NCBI GenBank assembly: GCA_963691775.1
Contig: OY829369.1
Location: forward strand, 868,001-932,000
Reading direction: 5' to 3'
Origin: JAZBPO01 sp963691775
GTDB lineage: Bacteria > Pseudomonadota > Gammaproteobacteria > Pseudomonadales > Azotimanducaceae
DNA: 64,000 nt
Positions 44,897 through 54,056 of this stretch are shown piece by piece (the stretch's first letter is position 1; each line of letters opens with the position of its first letter). The notes under the pieces are model-generated. The model did no database searches. It had not been told where the DNA came from and worked only from the letters and a program-made list of their open reading frames with translations. The position numbers were made by a program, and so were the translations under genes.

Positions 44897-45669
44897 CGCG
44901 ATCCCTGACCGTCGTCGATCTTGATGTAGGTGCCCGTCACGGCCTCCGAAGCCGGCGACAGGAAGTACAGCAGTGTCGAATCCATCTGCGCCGGATCGCA
45001 CACGCGTTTGCGCGGGAAGTGCTTGGCGATGTCGCCCATGCGCTCGAGCATCCCATCCATCATTTCGGAGTGGAATGCGCCCGGCGCGATCGCATTCACG
45101 TTGATGCCATAGCGCGCCCATTCAACCGCGAGCGCTTCCGTCATGCGGATCACGGCGGACTTCGTGAGCGAGTAGAGCGCCGCGCCGTTACCGCCGTAGC
45201 TGAAGGCGGCAACGGAGGCGATGTTCACCATTCGCCCACCCTTCTCCGCTTCGATCAGGCGTTTGGCGATCTCGCAGGACAGGATCCAGGGACCCTTGAG
45301 ATTGGTATCGAACACGGCATCGACAAGTTCATCGGACATCTTGTGGGCGCGCTGAGCGTCCGGGATACCCGCATTGTTCACGAGCAGCGTCACGGTACCG
45401 AACTCGGCTTCTGCGGCGTCTACCACGCTGCGGATCGACTCCCGACTCGTCATGTCGAGACGGAGCGGCAGGCAGGTGCCGCCTGCTTCGCGCAGTTCAG
45501 CCGCCAGTTCCTCGAGGCGCTCCATGCGCCGCCCCGTGATCACGGTCTTTGCGCCCGCAGCCGCGACGATCTGCGCGAAGCGCCGACCGAGACCGGAGGT
45601 GCAACCGGTTATGAGGGCGACCTGACCGCTGAGATCGTTCGAAAGATTGGGCAGGGGGTATTCGGACAC
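44893..45669 (-). CDS. SDR family oxidoreductase
   Basis: 258 residues. TGCTSGLGRRFA cofactor loop, NNAG at about 95, serine in VNIASVAAFS and Tyr-x-x-x-Lys in ALYSLTKSAV. The end VTGTYIKIDDGQGS fits the classical group. NAD(P)-dependent; substrate unknown. Its stop overlaps the downstream amidohydrolase GTG, so they are co-translated; the oxidoreductase may act on a product of the same pathway. Confidence 0.94.
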   Translation of the reverse strand: MSEYPLPNLSNDLSGQVALITGCTSGLGRRFAQIVAAAGAKTVITGRRMERLEELAAELREAGGTCLPLRLDMTSRESIRSVVDAAEAEFGTVTLLVNNAGIPDAQRAHKMSDELVDAVFDTNLKGPWILSCEIAKRLIEAEKGGRMVNIASVAAFSYGGNGAALYSLTKSAVIRMTEALAVEWARYGINVNAIAPGAFHSEMMDGMLERMGDIAKHFPRKRVCDPAQMDSTLLYFLSPASEAVTGTYIKIDDGQGSR

Positions 45670-45702
45670 GTTGCTCTCCCGTCGCGTGACTCGGCGGCCA
45701 TC

Positions 45703-48039
45703 CTAACGCGTGGCGTCGCGTGCCCGGATACCAAAGTAGGACATGGCCTCGAAGTTGCCGATCCGGGCGATGAGCACGTCCGGAAAGGTCGACAGGCGCG
45801 CGTTGTAGCGCTCCACCGCTGCGTCATAGCCGGTGCGCAGAAGCGCAATCTCGTTCTCCAGCTTCGTCAGCGTCTGCGTCAATTGCTCGACCGCGCGGGC
45901 CCCAGCGAGCTGCGGATGGTCCTCGACCACTGCACGAAACGTAGCGGCCAGCGCCTGCTCGGCATCGAGATAGCGCCCCGCGGCATCCGGCGAATCGGCC
46001 GCGGTCCGCATCTCGGTCCGAAGCGTCGCGAGCTGCGTCTGCAGTTCGCCTTCGTGTGAGAGATAGCGGGACACGAGGGCATTGAGGGGTCGCACGAGAT
46101 TCCGACGCTTGCGCAGCGACACCTGCACGTTCGACCAGTTGCGCCGCGCCCGCTCGCGCAGGAACAGCAGATCGTTGTAGTGCATGACCACCGCTATCCC
46201 GAAAAGGCCGATCGGCGCTGCCAATGCCGCAAGCATCAGATCAGCGGGGCCGAACTCGCCGAGGGCGGCGAGAACAAGCAGTGCCGAGAGCGTCATCAGC
46301 GTCGTTGCCAGCGTCAGCCAGGCAAGGCCCTTCATGCCCTTGCGAAGCAGGAGCACGGCCTCCGGCAGGTTCGCGACGATGAAGGGCTCGTCGCTGTCGT
46401 CGCGCAGTACGCAAAGCGCATCGGCTGCTTCGCCGTGCACGACCGCAGGGCCGAGCACGTATACGGGATCACCCACTTCAAGCCACCGTTCGGTGTAACG
46501 CAGCTTGCCATCGTGCCGCCTAGCCCGATGCCGCGTGACGATCTCGGCGCCGTCAGGATCGACGCGCAGCGCGCCCGCGGCATCGCGACACAGAAATGCC
46601 ATGGGCGAGGTACGGCGCTCGATCGTATGCCAGCTCTCCTTGTTGTTGACTCGGCGTTTCTCCTCGACGTGATAGTCGAACCAGATCGAAGGCTTCGACG
46701 TGAGCGGCGCGATGAGCGCGGCGCCCCCTTCCGGAACCACGATCTCACCCGCCAATTCGGTGAGTCCGAAGGCGGCACCCAGCGACTGGCAGGTCGGCAC
46801 GCTTTCCATGCGTCGCTTGGTGCGAACAGTCCTCAGGCCAAGCCAGAAAAAAATGAGCGCGGCGGCGAGCGCGGCTGCGAGCCCGCCGAGCGCTGCGAGA
46901 GACACCCAGTCGGCGAACAGGTGTCCGGAGGAGACACGACGCATGCGCGCCGCGATCTCGGCCTGCGCTGCGCGCGGCACGAGCGATTCGGAGGTCGGTC
47001 GCGCGACGTCGCTCAAGGGCGCAATCCACCGCGCGGGCCAGGCTGCGAAGCGCGCCTGCAGCCGAAGTCGCTCGATCTCTACAGCCTCCCGCGTGACGGC
47101 AAGCGTACGGCGAACGTCACTGGGCAAAGGGTCGAAGAGCGGTGCATCCAGGGCAGGCAAGGAACCGAGTGCAGCGGTTGTCCCGCCCGCCCTTTCAAGA
47201 GCGCGATCGAAGCGCAGCTGGGCCGCGGCCTCGCGCACCTGCTGCGCCCGCACGCCCGTCGTCAGTTCGGACGTGGTCATCCGCACGGCGTAGTGCGCCG
47301 TCGTGAGCGCGAACGTCACCGCAAGAAGCGCCATGAAGAAGAGCACGCGATGCAGTCGAATCGCCAAGGCGGCCGCATAAACGGACGCCGCGAGGAGCGC
47401 GAGGCCGATCCAGAGCCGGATCGCGCCACCGCGTCCGAGTCGCGCGCGTTCCGCGCTCACCCCATAGGCGGAGATCACGGACGGCGGCCCGGCCTCGTCG
47501 CGGAAGCCCAGAACCATGCCCGTGGCCGTGACGCGGGCGCTGCCAATGAGCAGCACCGTATCGCCCGGCTCGATTCGCCACTCTGTGTAGCGATTGCGCC
47601 CATCAACGACCCGATGCCGACTCGGCAACGAGAAATCGATCTGGGTGAAGTCATGCTGCGCCGCGACGCGCAGGCTGCCCGAGTCATCAGCGATCAAGAA
47701 ATCCACGGCCTCGGCTCGATCGACGCGTCGCTCCCAGCGCTTGTTACCATCGGAATCGCGCGTTTCCACCTCGTGCAAATACCGGTAGTACAGCGAAGGG
47801 ACCCCACTGTGCGGCGCACGCGTGACCAGCCCGCCGCCCACGGCGCGGCCGGAGACGATCGTCGGGCCGGGCAACACGGCACCCACCCGGTCGAGCGGGA
47901 CGATCTGCTGAGCCGCCCGGACAGCCTGCAGTTCACGAAAGCCGAACTCCGTAAGCAGCAACGCACCCCAGGCGAGGGCAAGGGCAAGAAGCGCGAGAAA
48001 GGCGCCGGGGATCAAGGTACGAATCGAGCTCACGTGCAC
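45703..48039 (-). CDS. GIDE-GIDE-LemA fusion membrane protein
   Basis: 778 residues. One membrane helix (about 10-30), a GIDE-type domain (about 50-200, ending TEWRIEPGDTVLLIGSARV), two helices (about 208-245), a long loop, a helix (about 380-400), a second GIDE-type domain (FDYHVEEKRRVNNKESWHTIERR and TERWLEVGDPVYVLGPAVV, about 450-560), two helices and a C-terminal LemA domain (NWSNVQVSLRKRRNLVRPLNALVSRYL to FEAMSYFGI, about 645-778). The GIDE domain is the E3-ligase-associated membrane domain of mitochondrial MULAN; LemA is a coiled-coil domain. No RING finger is seen. Function unknown. Confidence 0.9.
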   Translation of the reverse strand: MHVSSIRTLIPGAFLALLALALAWGALLLTEFGFRELQAVRAAQQIVPLDRVGAVLPGPTIVSGRAVGGGLVTRAPHSGVPSLYYRYLHEVETRDSDGNKRWERRVDRAEAVDFLIADDSGSLRVAAQHDFTQIDFSLPSRHRVVDGRNRYTEWRIEPGDTVLLIGSARVTATGMVLGFRDEAGPPSVISAYGVSAERARLGRGGAIRLWIGLALLAASVYAAALAIRLHRVLFFMALLAVTFALTTAHYAVRMTTSELTTGVRAQQVREAAAQLRFDRALERAGGTTAALGSLPALDAPLFDPLPSDVRRTLAVTREAVEIERLRLQARFAAWPARWIAPLSDVARPTSESLVPRAAQAEIAARMRRVSSGHLFADWVSLAALGGLAAALAAALIFFWLGLRTVRTKRRMESVPTCQSLGAAFGLTELAGEIVVPEGGAALIAPLTSKPSIWFDYHVEEKRRVNNKESWHTIERRTSPMAFLCRDAAGALRVDPDGAEIVTRHRARRHDGKLRYTERWLEVGDPVYVLGPAVVHGEAADALCVLRDDSDEPFIVANLPEAVLLLRKGMKGLAWLTLATTLMTLSALLVLAALGEFGPADLMLAALAAPIGLFGIAVVMHYNDLLFLRERARRNWSNVQVSLRKRRNLVRPLNALVSRYLSHEGELQTQLATLRTEMRTAADSPDAAGRYLDAEQALAATFRAVVEDHPQLAGARAVEQLTQTLTKLENEIALLRTGYDAAVERYNARLSTFPDVLIARIGNFEAMSYFGIRARDATR

Positions 48040-48123
48040 GCGTGCTCCTGACCAGCTCGTCTCACTCTAGAAAGCGATGGGCATCCCGGTCTAGACCACG
48101 GTCCAGACGGCGGTCGACAGACC

Positions 48124-49440
48124 TTAGCGCCCGCGCCGAGCCAGCCACCAACGGACGATCTCTTCCTCCACGCGATACAGCGGGCTCGTACCCGGCGGAG
48201 AGGCCGCCGGATCGTCTGCCGTACCGGTGATGATCGCGGCAATCCCGTCTCCCGATTCAGGATCGAACAGCGCGTGTGAAAGCACACCGTAGGCTTCGCC
48301 GAGGTGGCCGACCATGAGCGCCGGCCCGCCGTCGAACCCCCACGCACCCATGTCGATGCGATGCACGGACAGCCCGTAGCTCGACATCAATCCTTCCGTC
48401 GGTCCTCCGGGCTCGGCCTCTCCCGCCGTGAGCCCATTGCCCGTCGCAGGGTCATAGCGCCACTCCGGGGCCAACATGGCGGCCACCGTCTCGTGCTCGA
48501 GGATCCGCGTACCGTCGAGCTCGCCCCCTGCGGCAAACATGCGAAGCACCTGCACGAGATCATCTGCGCTCGCGCGGAGCCCCCCCTGGGGCGAGAACAG
48601 CGTGCCGTTGTCGCCGGGCCGGTAGGCACTCAGGAATGCCTCCGCCTCGGTCTCGCCCGGCCAGCCGTAGAAGCAGCTCACCGCGCCGCCATCAACCTGC
48701 ACGACCCAGGGACCGGCTGGCCGCCAGACACCGCTCGCGTCGCGTTTGCGGAACGCCGCGGCACGCTGATCCTCGTCGATCGCACACGGATCGAAGCGTG
48801 CCTCCAGACCCATGGGCCCGAGCACGTGACGCTGCATGTACAGATCAAAGCGCTCATCTGCGGCGCGTTCGATCAACGCGCCGATGACGCCGAAGTTCAG
48901 ATTGGCGTAGGTAAAGAAGTCGCCCGGGCCCCGCCCTTCGCCGGCAGCAAAATGGCGTCCTCCGTCCCAGTAGGGCGCGCCGGGGACGAAGAAATCACGC
49001 ATTCCGCCCTCGCCCGCACCGATGAAATATGCGGAGCCGTCGCGCAGCGAAGAGGTGTGCGAGAGCAGTTGGCGGAGCGTGATCGGGCGATCCGAAAACG
49101 CCGGATTGCGAAGCGCGTAGCCGAGGACATCACCGACATCGCCGTCGAGGTCGAGCGCCCCGCGCTCGACCAGACGCATGGCGCCTATGGCAACAACAAG
49201 CTTGGAAATCGAAGCGACGCGAATCTTGTGATCGCGACGCAGGCCCTGCCCGTCTCCGAGCTGAGCAAAGCCGTAGCTGAAGCCCTCGCCCGCCGCCCCG
49301 GCCTCGACCAGGCTCACCTGAAGGCCGCTCAGCGGCGGCGTGACCTCCGTACCGGCAAGGAGCGCGGCAAGCCGTTCATCGGCCTGAGCGTTCGCGGCGA
49401 TACACAGGGCCAGCGCCAGCAGTCCGGATCGCACCCGCAT
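48124..49440 (-). CDS. Serine hydrolase, beta-lactamase family (class C-like), secreted
   Basis: 438 residues from ATG 49440 chosen for the signal peptide (residues 1-20); in-frame ATGs 11 and 24 codons upstream are possible. SxxK is SISK (about residues 77-80), YxN is Tyr-Ala-Asn in FFTYANLNFGVIGALIERAADERFDLYMQ (about 175), and a HLG-type segment near the end (VGHLGEAYG) replaces KTG. Predicted periplasmic esterase, D-aminopeptidase or beta-lactamase-like enzyme. Divergent from the alkyltransferase gene. Confidence 0.92.
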   Translation of the reverse strand: MRVRSGLLALALCIAANAQADERLAALLAGTEVTPPLSGLQVSLVEAGAAGEGFSYGFAQLGDGQGLRRDHKIRVASISKLVVAIGAMRLVERGALDLDGDVGDVLGYALRNPAFSDRPITLRQLLSHTSSLRDGSAYFIGAGEGGMRDFFVPGAPYWDGGRHFAAGEGRGPGDFFTYANLNFGVIGALIERAADERFDLYMQRHVLGPMGLEARFDPCAIDEDQRAAAFRKRDASGVWRPAGPWVVQVDGGAVSCFYGWPGETEAEAFLSAYRPGDNGTLFSPQGGLRASADDLVQVLRMFAAGGELDGTRILEHETVAAMLAPEWRYDPATGNGLTAGEAEPGGPTEGLMSSYGLSVHRIDMGAWGFDGGPALMVGHLGEAYGVLSHALFDPESGDGIAAIITGTADDPAASPPGTSPLYRVEEEIVRWWLARRGR

Positions 49441-49510
49441 CTGTCGATTCCGCTCACGGCCGTCAGGGGTCATGATCGTACCGGTCACTGCGAATCTGAC
49501 GAAACCATCC

Positions 49511-50050
49511 ATGCCCCTACGTCTCCTGCCCTGCCCTACTCGCGCCGGCTGGCACTACACGGTGATGCCCTCTCCGATCGGCGAACTGATGCTCGTCGGA
49601 TCGGAGGGGGACGGAAAGGAACGCTTGCATCGGCTGAAGTTCGAGGGCGAATCGAGCCTGTTCGAAGCGGATCCGACCTGGACCCACAAACCCGACGGGC
49701 TGGCCGCGGTGCGCGCGCAGATCAACGCCTACTTCGCCGGATCCCGCAGCATCTTCGATCTCGACCTCGCACCACATGTCACCGACTTCCAGCGCGAAGT
49801 CCTGGCCGTGCTCGCGACCCTTCCCTTCGGTGAAACGCGCAGCTACGGCGAGATCGCCCGCGCGATCGGCCGCCCCGCAGCAAGTCGTGCGGTGGGCGCG
49901 GCGAACGGCGCCAATCCCATTCCGCTCATCCTGCCCTGCCACCGCGTGATCGGCAGTACGGGCAAGCTCACGGGCTTTGCAGGCGGCCTGGATCGCAAGC
50001 GCCTCCTGCTTGCGCACGAAGCCCGCCAGCGCGAGCTGTTCCCGACCTGA
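49511..50050 (+). CDS. ogt: Methylated-DNA--[protein]-cysteine S-methyltransferase
   Basis: 179 residues from ATG 49511; ATG 49472 is also in frame and the Shine-Dalgarno is weak for both. Repair domain motifs: FQREVLAVLATLPFGETRSYGEIARAIGRPAASRAVGAANGANPIPLILPCHRVI with the acceptor Cys in PCHRV, an Arg finger (SRAVG) and the N-terminal domain. It transfers O6-alkyl groups from guanine onto its own Cys in a suicide reaction. The gene is monocistronic. Confidence 0.95.
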   Translation: MPLRLLPCPTRAGWHYTVMPSPIGELMLVGSEGDGKERLHRLKFEGESSLFEADPTWTHKPDGLAAVRAQINAYFAGSRSIFDLDLAPHVTDFQREVLAVLATLPFGETRSYGEIARAIGRPAASRAVGAANGANPIPLILPCHRVIGSTGKLTGFAGGLDRKRLLLAHEARQRELFPT

Positions 50051-50155
50051 AGGCCTCCACGCGCGCCGGCGTCGGCCGGGAGACGCTGCGCATCCTTCGA
50101 GCATCTGGCCGAGGCAGAAGCCTCGCACCAGCCGATCAGCGCTTCAGCGGCGCAG

Positions 50156-50185
50156 TTGACCAAACTTGCAACACCGTACTACTTT
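50156..50185 (+). promoter_or_regulatory. Putative sigma-70 promoter of the TetR gene
   Basis: TTGACC at 50156-50161, 18-base spacer and TACTTT at 50180-50185, about 30 bases before ATG 50215. The best sigma-70-like pair seen by eye in this window. Confidence 0.5.
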
Positions 50186-50214
50186 CAAACCCTTCGCCGT
50201 CGCCGGGAGCCGCC

Positions 50215-50925
50215 ATGGCCGACGCGCGCGCCCCATCCATAGACCTTCGGGCCCACGGCCGCGCACAGCGCCGCGACCGCATCATCGAGGCAGCTCGGTG
50301 CATCATCGTGCGCGACGGCATCGACGGCCTGACCATGCGCGGGCTCGCCCGGGAAGCCGGCCTCGCCGTGCGTACGCTCTACAACCTCTTCGACGGCCGC
50401 GACGCGATCCTCTACGAGATCACGAGTCGCGCCATGGATCGCATGGACGCCGCCTACGAAGCCGAAGCACCACTCGACGATCCGATTGCCCGCTGTCACG
50501 CGGTCGTCGTCATCAGCCTCCGCCACGTCGTGAACGACGAAGCCTGGTACCGACCCGTCCTGCTCTGGCGCCCTGAACCCGGCAGCCGCGCCACCGAGCG
50601 GTCGCTCGCGGCGCGCGCCGGTCGCATGCAGGCGGTGGCCATCGAAGCCGCCATGGCGCGCGGCGATCTGCGCCGGGACTGCGACCCCGAAGCCCTGGGG
50701 CGACTGATCTACGACGGCTGGGAGCATGCGGCGCGCCTCTGGGCAGAGCGCCATACGGACGCCGAGGGCTTCGAGGCGCGAGCGCTCTACGCGCTCTACG
50801 TCGCCTTGCTCTCGGTTGCCACCGAAACGCACAGGGACGCCTTCGTGGCGCACATACGCACACTTGAAGCACGGCTCGCCAAGGCCGCGCCCCTGCGCGC
50901 GCGCCGCGCAGGCAGACAAACCTGA
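50215..50925 (+). CDS. TetR family transcriptional regulator
   Basis: 236 residues. N-terminal HTH (RDRIIEAARCIIVRDGIDGLTMRGLAREAGLAVRTLYNLFDGRDAILYEI, about 21-68) is classic TetR; the rest is a helical ligand and dimer domain (YRPVLLWRPEPG, then LGRLIYDGWEHAARLWAE). It is upstream of and 20 bases before the Rieske oxygenase gene on the same strand, so it likely controls that gene in response to an aromatic or other substrate. GGGAG Shine-Dalgarno before ATG. Confidence 0.94.
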   Translation: MADARAPSIDLRAHGRAQRRDRIIEAARCIIVRDGIDGLTMRGLAREAGLAVRTLYNLFDGRDAILYEITSRAMDRMDAAYEAEAPLDDPIARCHAVVVISLRHVVNDEAWYRPVLLWRPEPGSRATERSLAARAGRMQAVAIEAAMARGDLRRDCDPEALGRLIYDGWEHAARLWAERHTDAEGFEARALYALYVALLSVATETHRDAFVAHIRTLEARLAKAAPLRARRAGRQT

Positions 50926-50945
50926 GACCCCGGGGAGGGAGCACC

Positions 50946-52151
50946 ATGGAACACGCCGAACACGTTCGCCTGATCCGCATGCTCATGGAGCGCCTCGACA
51001 CGAAGACCAACGTCGACACCGGCGGCTGGCTGGAGATGCCGGTCGACGCCTACACCGACGCGGGCCGAGCGGATGATGAGTGGCGCACCTTCTTTCAGGG
51101 CATGCCCCTCGTGCTCGGGCTGTCGGCGGATCTGCCCGATGCGGGATCATTCTTCACCGACAACGATCTCGGCAAGCCGATCCTCTGCACCCGCGACAGG
51201 GACGGCACATTCCACGCTTTCCTGAACGTATGCAGGCATCGTGGCACGATGCTAGAGCAAGCGGAGCGCGGCCGCCGGAACGTCTTCACCTGCCCGTTCC
51301 ACGCCTGGAGCTACAGCCCGTCAGGCGATCTTGTTGCCGTCCCGCGCGAAGACCACTTCGGTACGGTGGACAAGGCCTGCAATGGCCTCGTGGAGCTGCC
51401 GTCGGCCGAGCGACACGGCCTGCTCTGGGTGTCCGCCGACCCCGACGGGGCGTTCGACATCGATGAAGTGCTCGGCGATCTCGGCCCGGAACTCGCGGGC
51501 TGGGACCTGGAGCGCGCGACCCCCAGCTGGCGGACGCGCTACGACCACGCGATGAACTGGAAGCTCGCGATCGACACCTTCGGCGAGACCTATCACTTCG
51601 AAGCGCTGCACCGCGACACGCTCGCCTCCGTGCTCCACGGCAACTGCCAGGGCTACGACACTTTCGGCCGCCACCACCGCATGCTCCTGACCTCACGCGC
51701 GATCGATCTGTTGCGGGACGTACCGGAATCGGAGTGGCATCTGCTCCGGGCCACGCTCCCGGTCTACTACCTGTTCCCGAACGTGCAGCTCATCATGGGC
51801 CTCGATGGGCCGACGCTGGTACGCGTGTATCCGGAAGGCAGCGACCCGCACCACAGCTTCTCGCGCGTGGAGTTCTATACGCACCCGTACACCCGGGAAC
51901 TCGCAACTGACGAGGAAATCGCATCTCTGCGCTCCGAAGAAGCCGTACTGGCGCGTGCCCAGGGCTTCGCCGAGATCATCCGCGACGAGGACTACGCCGC
52001 GGCCGCCTCGAGCCACCGGGGCGCAGTGTCCGGCGCACTGACGCACTTCACCTTCGGCCGCAATGAGCCCGCGCTGCACCACTACCACCAGACCTATCGC
52101 GAAGCCCTGAACCTGCCCCCGCTCGAGATGCGCGACGTCCAGCGCGGATGA
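50946..52151 (+). CDS. Rieske non-heme iron oxygenase, large (alpha) subunit
   Basis: 401 residues. Rieske 2Fe-2S site: CRHRG (Cys-x-His) near residue 98 and CPFHAWSY (Cys-x2-His) near 119. The catalytic domain holds the mononuclear iron motif around residues 205-225 (IDTFGETYHFEALHRDTL: Asp/Glu, His, His). Aromatic ring-hydroxylating or O-demethylating oxygenases of this type need a reductase; none is adjacent. Strong GGGAGG Shine-Dalgarno 6 bases before ATG. Substrate cannot be read from sequence; it may belong to a xenobiotic degradation block. Confidence 0.93.
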   Translation: MEHAEHVRLIRMLMERLDTKTNVDTGGWLEMPVDAYTDAGRADDEWRTFFQGMPLVLGLSADLPDAGSFFTDNDLGKPILCTRDRDGTFHAFLNVCRHRGTMLEQAERGRRNVFTCPFHAWSYSPSGDLVAVPREDHFGTVDKACNGLVELPSAERHGLLWVSADPDGAFDIDEVLGDLGPELAGWDLERATPSWRTRYDHAMNWKLAIDTFGETYHFEALHRDTLASVLHGNCQGYDTFGRHHRMLLTSRAIDLLRDVPESEWHLLRATLPVYYLFPNVQLIMGLDGPTLVRVYPEGSDPHHSFSRVEFYTHPYTRELATDEEIASLRSEEAVLARAQGFAEIIRDEDYAAAASSHRGAVSGALTHFTFGRNEPALHHYHQTYREALNLPPLEMRDVQRG

Positions 52152-52153
52152 GC

Positions 52154-52936
52154 CTAGCGGCCCTTCCAGACCGGCGTGCGCTTCTCGGCGAAGGCCTTCG
52201 GGCCCTCTGCCGTGTCCTCGGCGTCGCGCCAGCGCCGAAAGGCGGGGTAGTCCATCTGGTGGGCCAGCGCATCGGCGAGCGACGGCTCATCGAGACCGCG
52301 CAGCATCGCCTCCTTGGAGGCGCGCAGGGACAGGGGCGCCGCTTCGAGCAACATCGCACACCAGCGCGCAACGGCAGCATCGAGCGCTTCATCGTCAACG
52401 ACCTCGTTGACGAAGCCGAGGCGTTCGCCCGCGACCGCGTCGACGCGCTGACAGCCGAGCACCATGCCCATGGCCTGTTTCTGGCCGATCTGCCGCGCCA
52501 AACGGTGAAGGCCGCCGCCGAGGGCCACAGCCCCCACGCGGGGTTCCGGCAGACCGAAGCTCGCACTGCGGCCCGCAATGATGAGATCGCAGGCAAGCGC
52601 GATCTCGAAGCCGCCGCCGAGACACACGCCGCGCACGGCCGCGATCACCGGCTTGTCGAGGTCGAAGCGCTCGATGAGCCCGGCATAGCCGTGCGCCGGA
52701 TAGGGTTGGCGGCCGACCCGAGCGCGCTCCTTGAGATCCGTCCCCGCGCAGAAGGCGCGGTCACCGGCCCCCCTGACAACGCAGAGAAACTGCGCGTCAT
52801 CCGCGGCAAAGGCATTGAAAGCTGCTTCAAGCTCGTGGTGCATGGCCACCGTGACTGCGTTCATCGCCTGCGGGCGATTGAGCGTGACGGTGGTGACGCG
52901 ATCGGCAACGTCGACGCGGATCGACTCGTATTGCAT
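52154..52936 (-). CDS. Enoyl-CoA hydratase/isomerase family protein
   Basis: 260 residues from ATG 52936, with GGGAG 7 bases upstream. Crotonase features: oxyanion GTDLKE loop (about 63-70), CLGGGFEIALACDLIIA (about 103-119), SFGLPEPRVGAVALGGGLHRL and a C-terminal LRASKEAMLRGLDEPSL helix. Acyl-CoA hydration or isomerisation in beta-oxidation or carnitine-type metabolism. Convergent with the Rieske gene (2 bases between) and divergent from the dehalogenase. Confidence 0.94.
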   Translation of the reverse strand: MQYESIRVDVADRVTTVTLNRPQAMNAVTVAMHHELEAAFNAFAADDAQFLCVVRGAGDRAFCAGTDLKERARVGRQPYPAHGYAGLIERFDLDKPVIAAVRGVCLGGGFEIALACDLIIAGRSASFGLPEPRVGAVALGGGLHRLARQIGQKQAMGMVLGCQRVDAVAGERLGFVNEVVDDEALDAAVARWCAMLLEAAPLSLRASKEAMLRGLDEPSLADALAHQMDYPAFRRWRDAEDTAEGPKAFAEKRTPVWKGR

Positions 52937-53097
52937 GGCGAACTCCCGGTGCGGCGATGCAGCGCATCGTCTCCCGCGCAGGGCGCCGTGCCCAGCCCCG
53001 ATGACCGGGCGCCACTGCGCTCGACGATGCGCGCCCCCGTTCGCGGGCGTCCGGCGGGAGCAACCTGGACACTCACGAGAGAGGGAGCAATCGCACG

Positions 53098-54012
53098 ATG
53101 ATTCCAGCCGAGGAAACCTTCGACGGCACCTGGCCCTACGCACCGAACTTCTCCACCGCCTCCGGCTTCCGCCAGCACTACGTGGACGAAGGCCCCCGCG
53201 ATGGCGAGGTCATCCTCTGCCTTCACGGCGAGCCGACCTGGGGCTATCTGTACCGCCACATGATCGCCCCGCTCGCAGCGGACCATCGCGTCGTGGTGCC
53301 CGATCACATGGGCTTCGGCAAGACGGAAACGCCGCAGGACCGCGAATACACGCTACGCACGCACGTGGAGAACCTCGAGCGCTTCGTCGAGGACCTCGAT
53401 CTGACAGACATCACCATTGTCTGCCAGGACTGGGGCGGCCCCATGACCGGCGCCTTCACCGCGCGCAATCCCGACCGCGTGAAACGCATCTTCATGATGA
53501 ACACGCTGTTCGGCTATGGCGGCGGCCAGGCCGCGGCGGGCAAGACGCCCTGGTTCCAGTGGATCGCGAAGCACGAGGAAGCAGGCACTCTTCAGGGCAT
53601 CCTCGGCGAGCTCGGCAGCACCGTGCTGTCGGTGATGAAGATCATCGGCTTCCAGAATACGGCCGCCGTCGACGACACCTGGATTCGCGCCTACTCAGCG
53701 CCCTTCCCGGACCGCGAAAGCTGCATCGGCGCAATCAACTTCCCCCTCGACGTGCACTACCAGCGCTTCCTGCCGCTCGTGTTCGAGATCATGGAACAGT
53801 GCGATCTGGAAAAGGTGAAGGCAAAGCCCGCCATGCTCGTGTCCGGCGACAAGGACTACGGCATCGCCCAGGACCACGCCATCAGCGACTTCAAGGGCCT
53901 CTTTCCGCAGGCGCCCGTAGTGAAGGTCGAGGGCGTTGGCCATTTCTGCCAGGAAGACATTCCCGAGACGCTCGTAGCGCTGCTGCAGGGCTTCATGCAG
54001 GCAAATCCCTAG
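53098..54012 (+). CDS. Haloalkane dehalogenase-like alpha/beta hydrolase (DhlA type)
   Basis: 304 residues, the usual family length (about 310). Key features follow DhlA of Xanthobacter: HGEPTWGYLYRHM (oxyanion and halide-contact region, Glu45-Trp48), nucleophile Asp111 with Trp112 in CQDWGG, YSAPFPD, and catalytic His282 in GVGHFCQED. The charge relay acid is probably the Asp in SGDKDYGIAQDH. Predicted hydrolysis of C-Cl or C-Br bonds by an Asp-ester intermediate. The stop is followed at once by interleaved inverted repeats. Related alpha/beta hydrolases with other halide or epoxide substrates are alternatives. Confidence 0.9.
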   Translation: MIPAEETFDGTWPYAPNFSTASGFRQHYVDEGPRDGEVILCLHGEPTWGYLYRHMIAPLAADHRVVVPDHMGFGKTETPQDREYTLRTHVENLERFVEDLDLTDITIVCQDWGGPMTGAFTARNPDRVKRIFMMNTLFGYGGGQAAAGKTPWFQWIAKHEEAGTLQGILGELGSTVLSVMKIIGFQNTAAVDDTWIRAYSAPFPDRESCIGAINFPLDVHYQRFLPLVFEIMEQCDLEKVKAKPAMLVSGDKDYGIAQDHAISDFKGLFPQAPVVKVEGVGHFCQEDIPETLVALLQGFMQANP

Positions 54013-54056
54013 CGCATTGAATCCCCCGTTCCGAATGCGCGCCGTCGGCGGGGGAT
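54012..54056 (+). other. Interleaved inverted repeats (possible pseudoknot)
   Basis: GCGCATT (54012-54018) pairs with AATGCGC (54034-54040), and ATCCCCCG (54021-54028) pairs with CGGGGGAT (54049-54056). The order of arms is a-b-a'-b', the H-type pseudoknot layout (7-bp and 8-bp stems, loops 2, 5 and 8). It begins at the last base of the TAG stop of the dehalogenase gene. The two hairpins alone are mutually exclusive alternatives. Confidence 0.45.

Noticed and set aside
46180..48051. Plus-strand ORF of 623 codons opposite the GIDE-LemA gene
   Set aside because: Shadow of a clear gene; composition is Arg/His/Glu-rich and lacks domain features.
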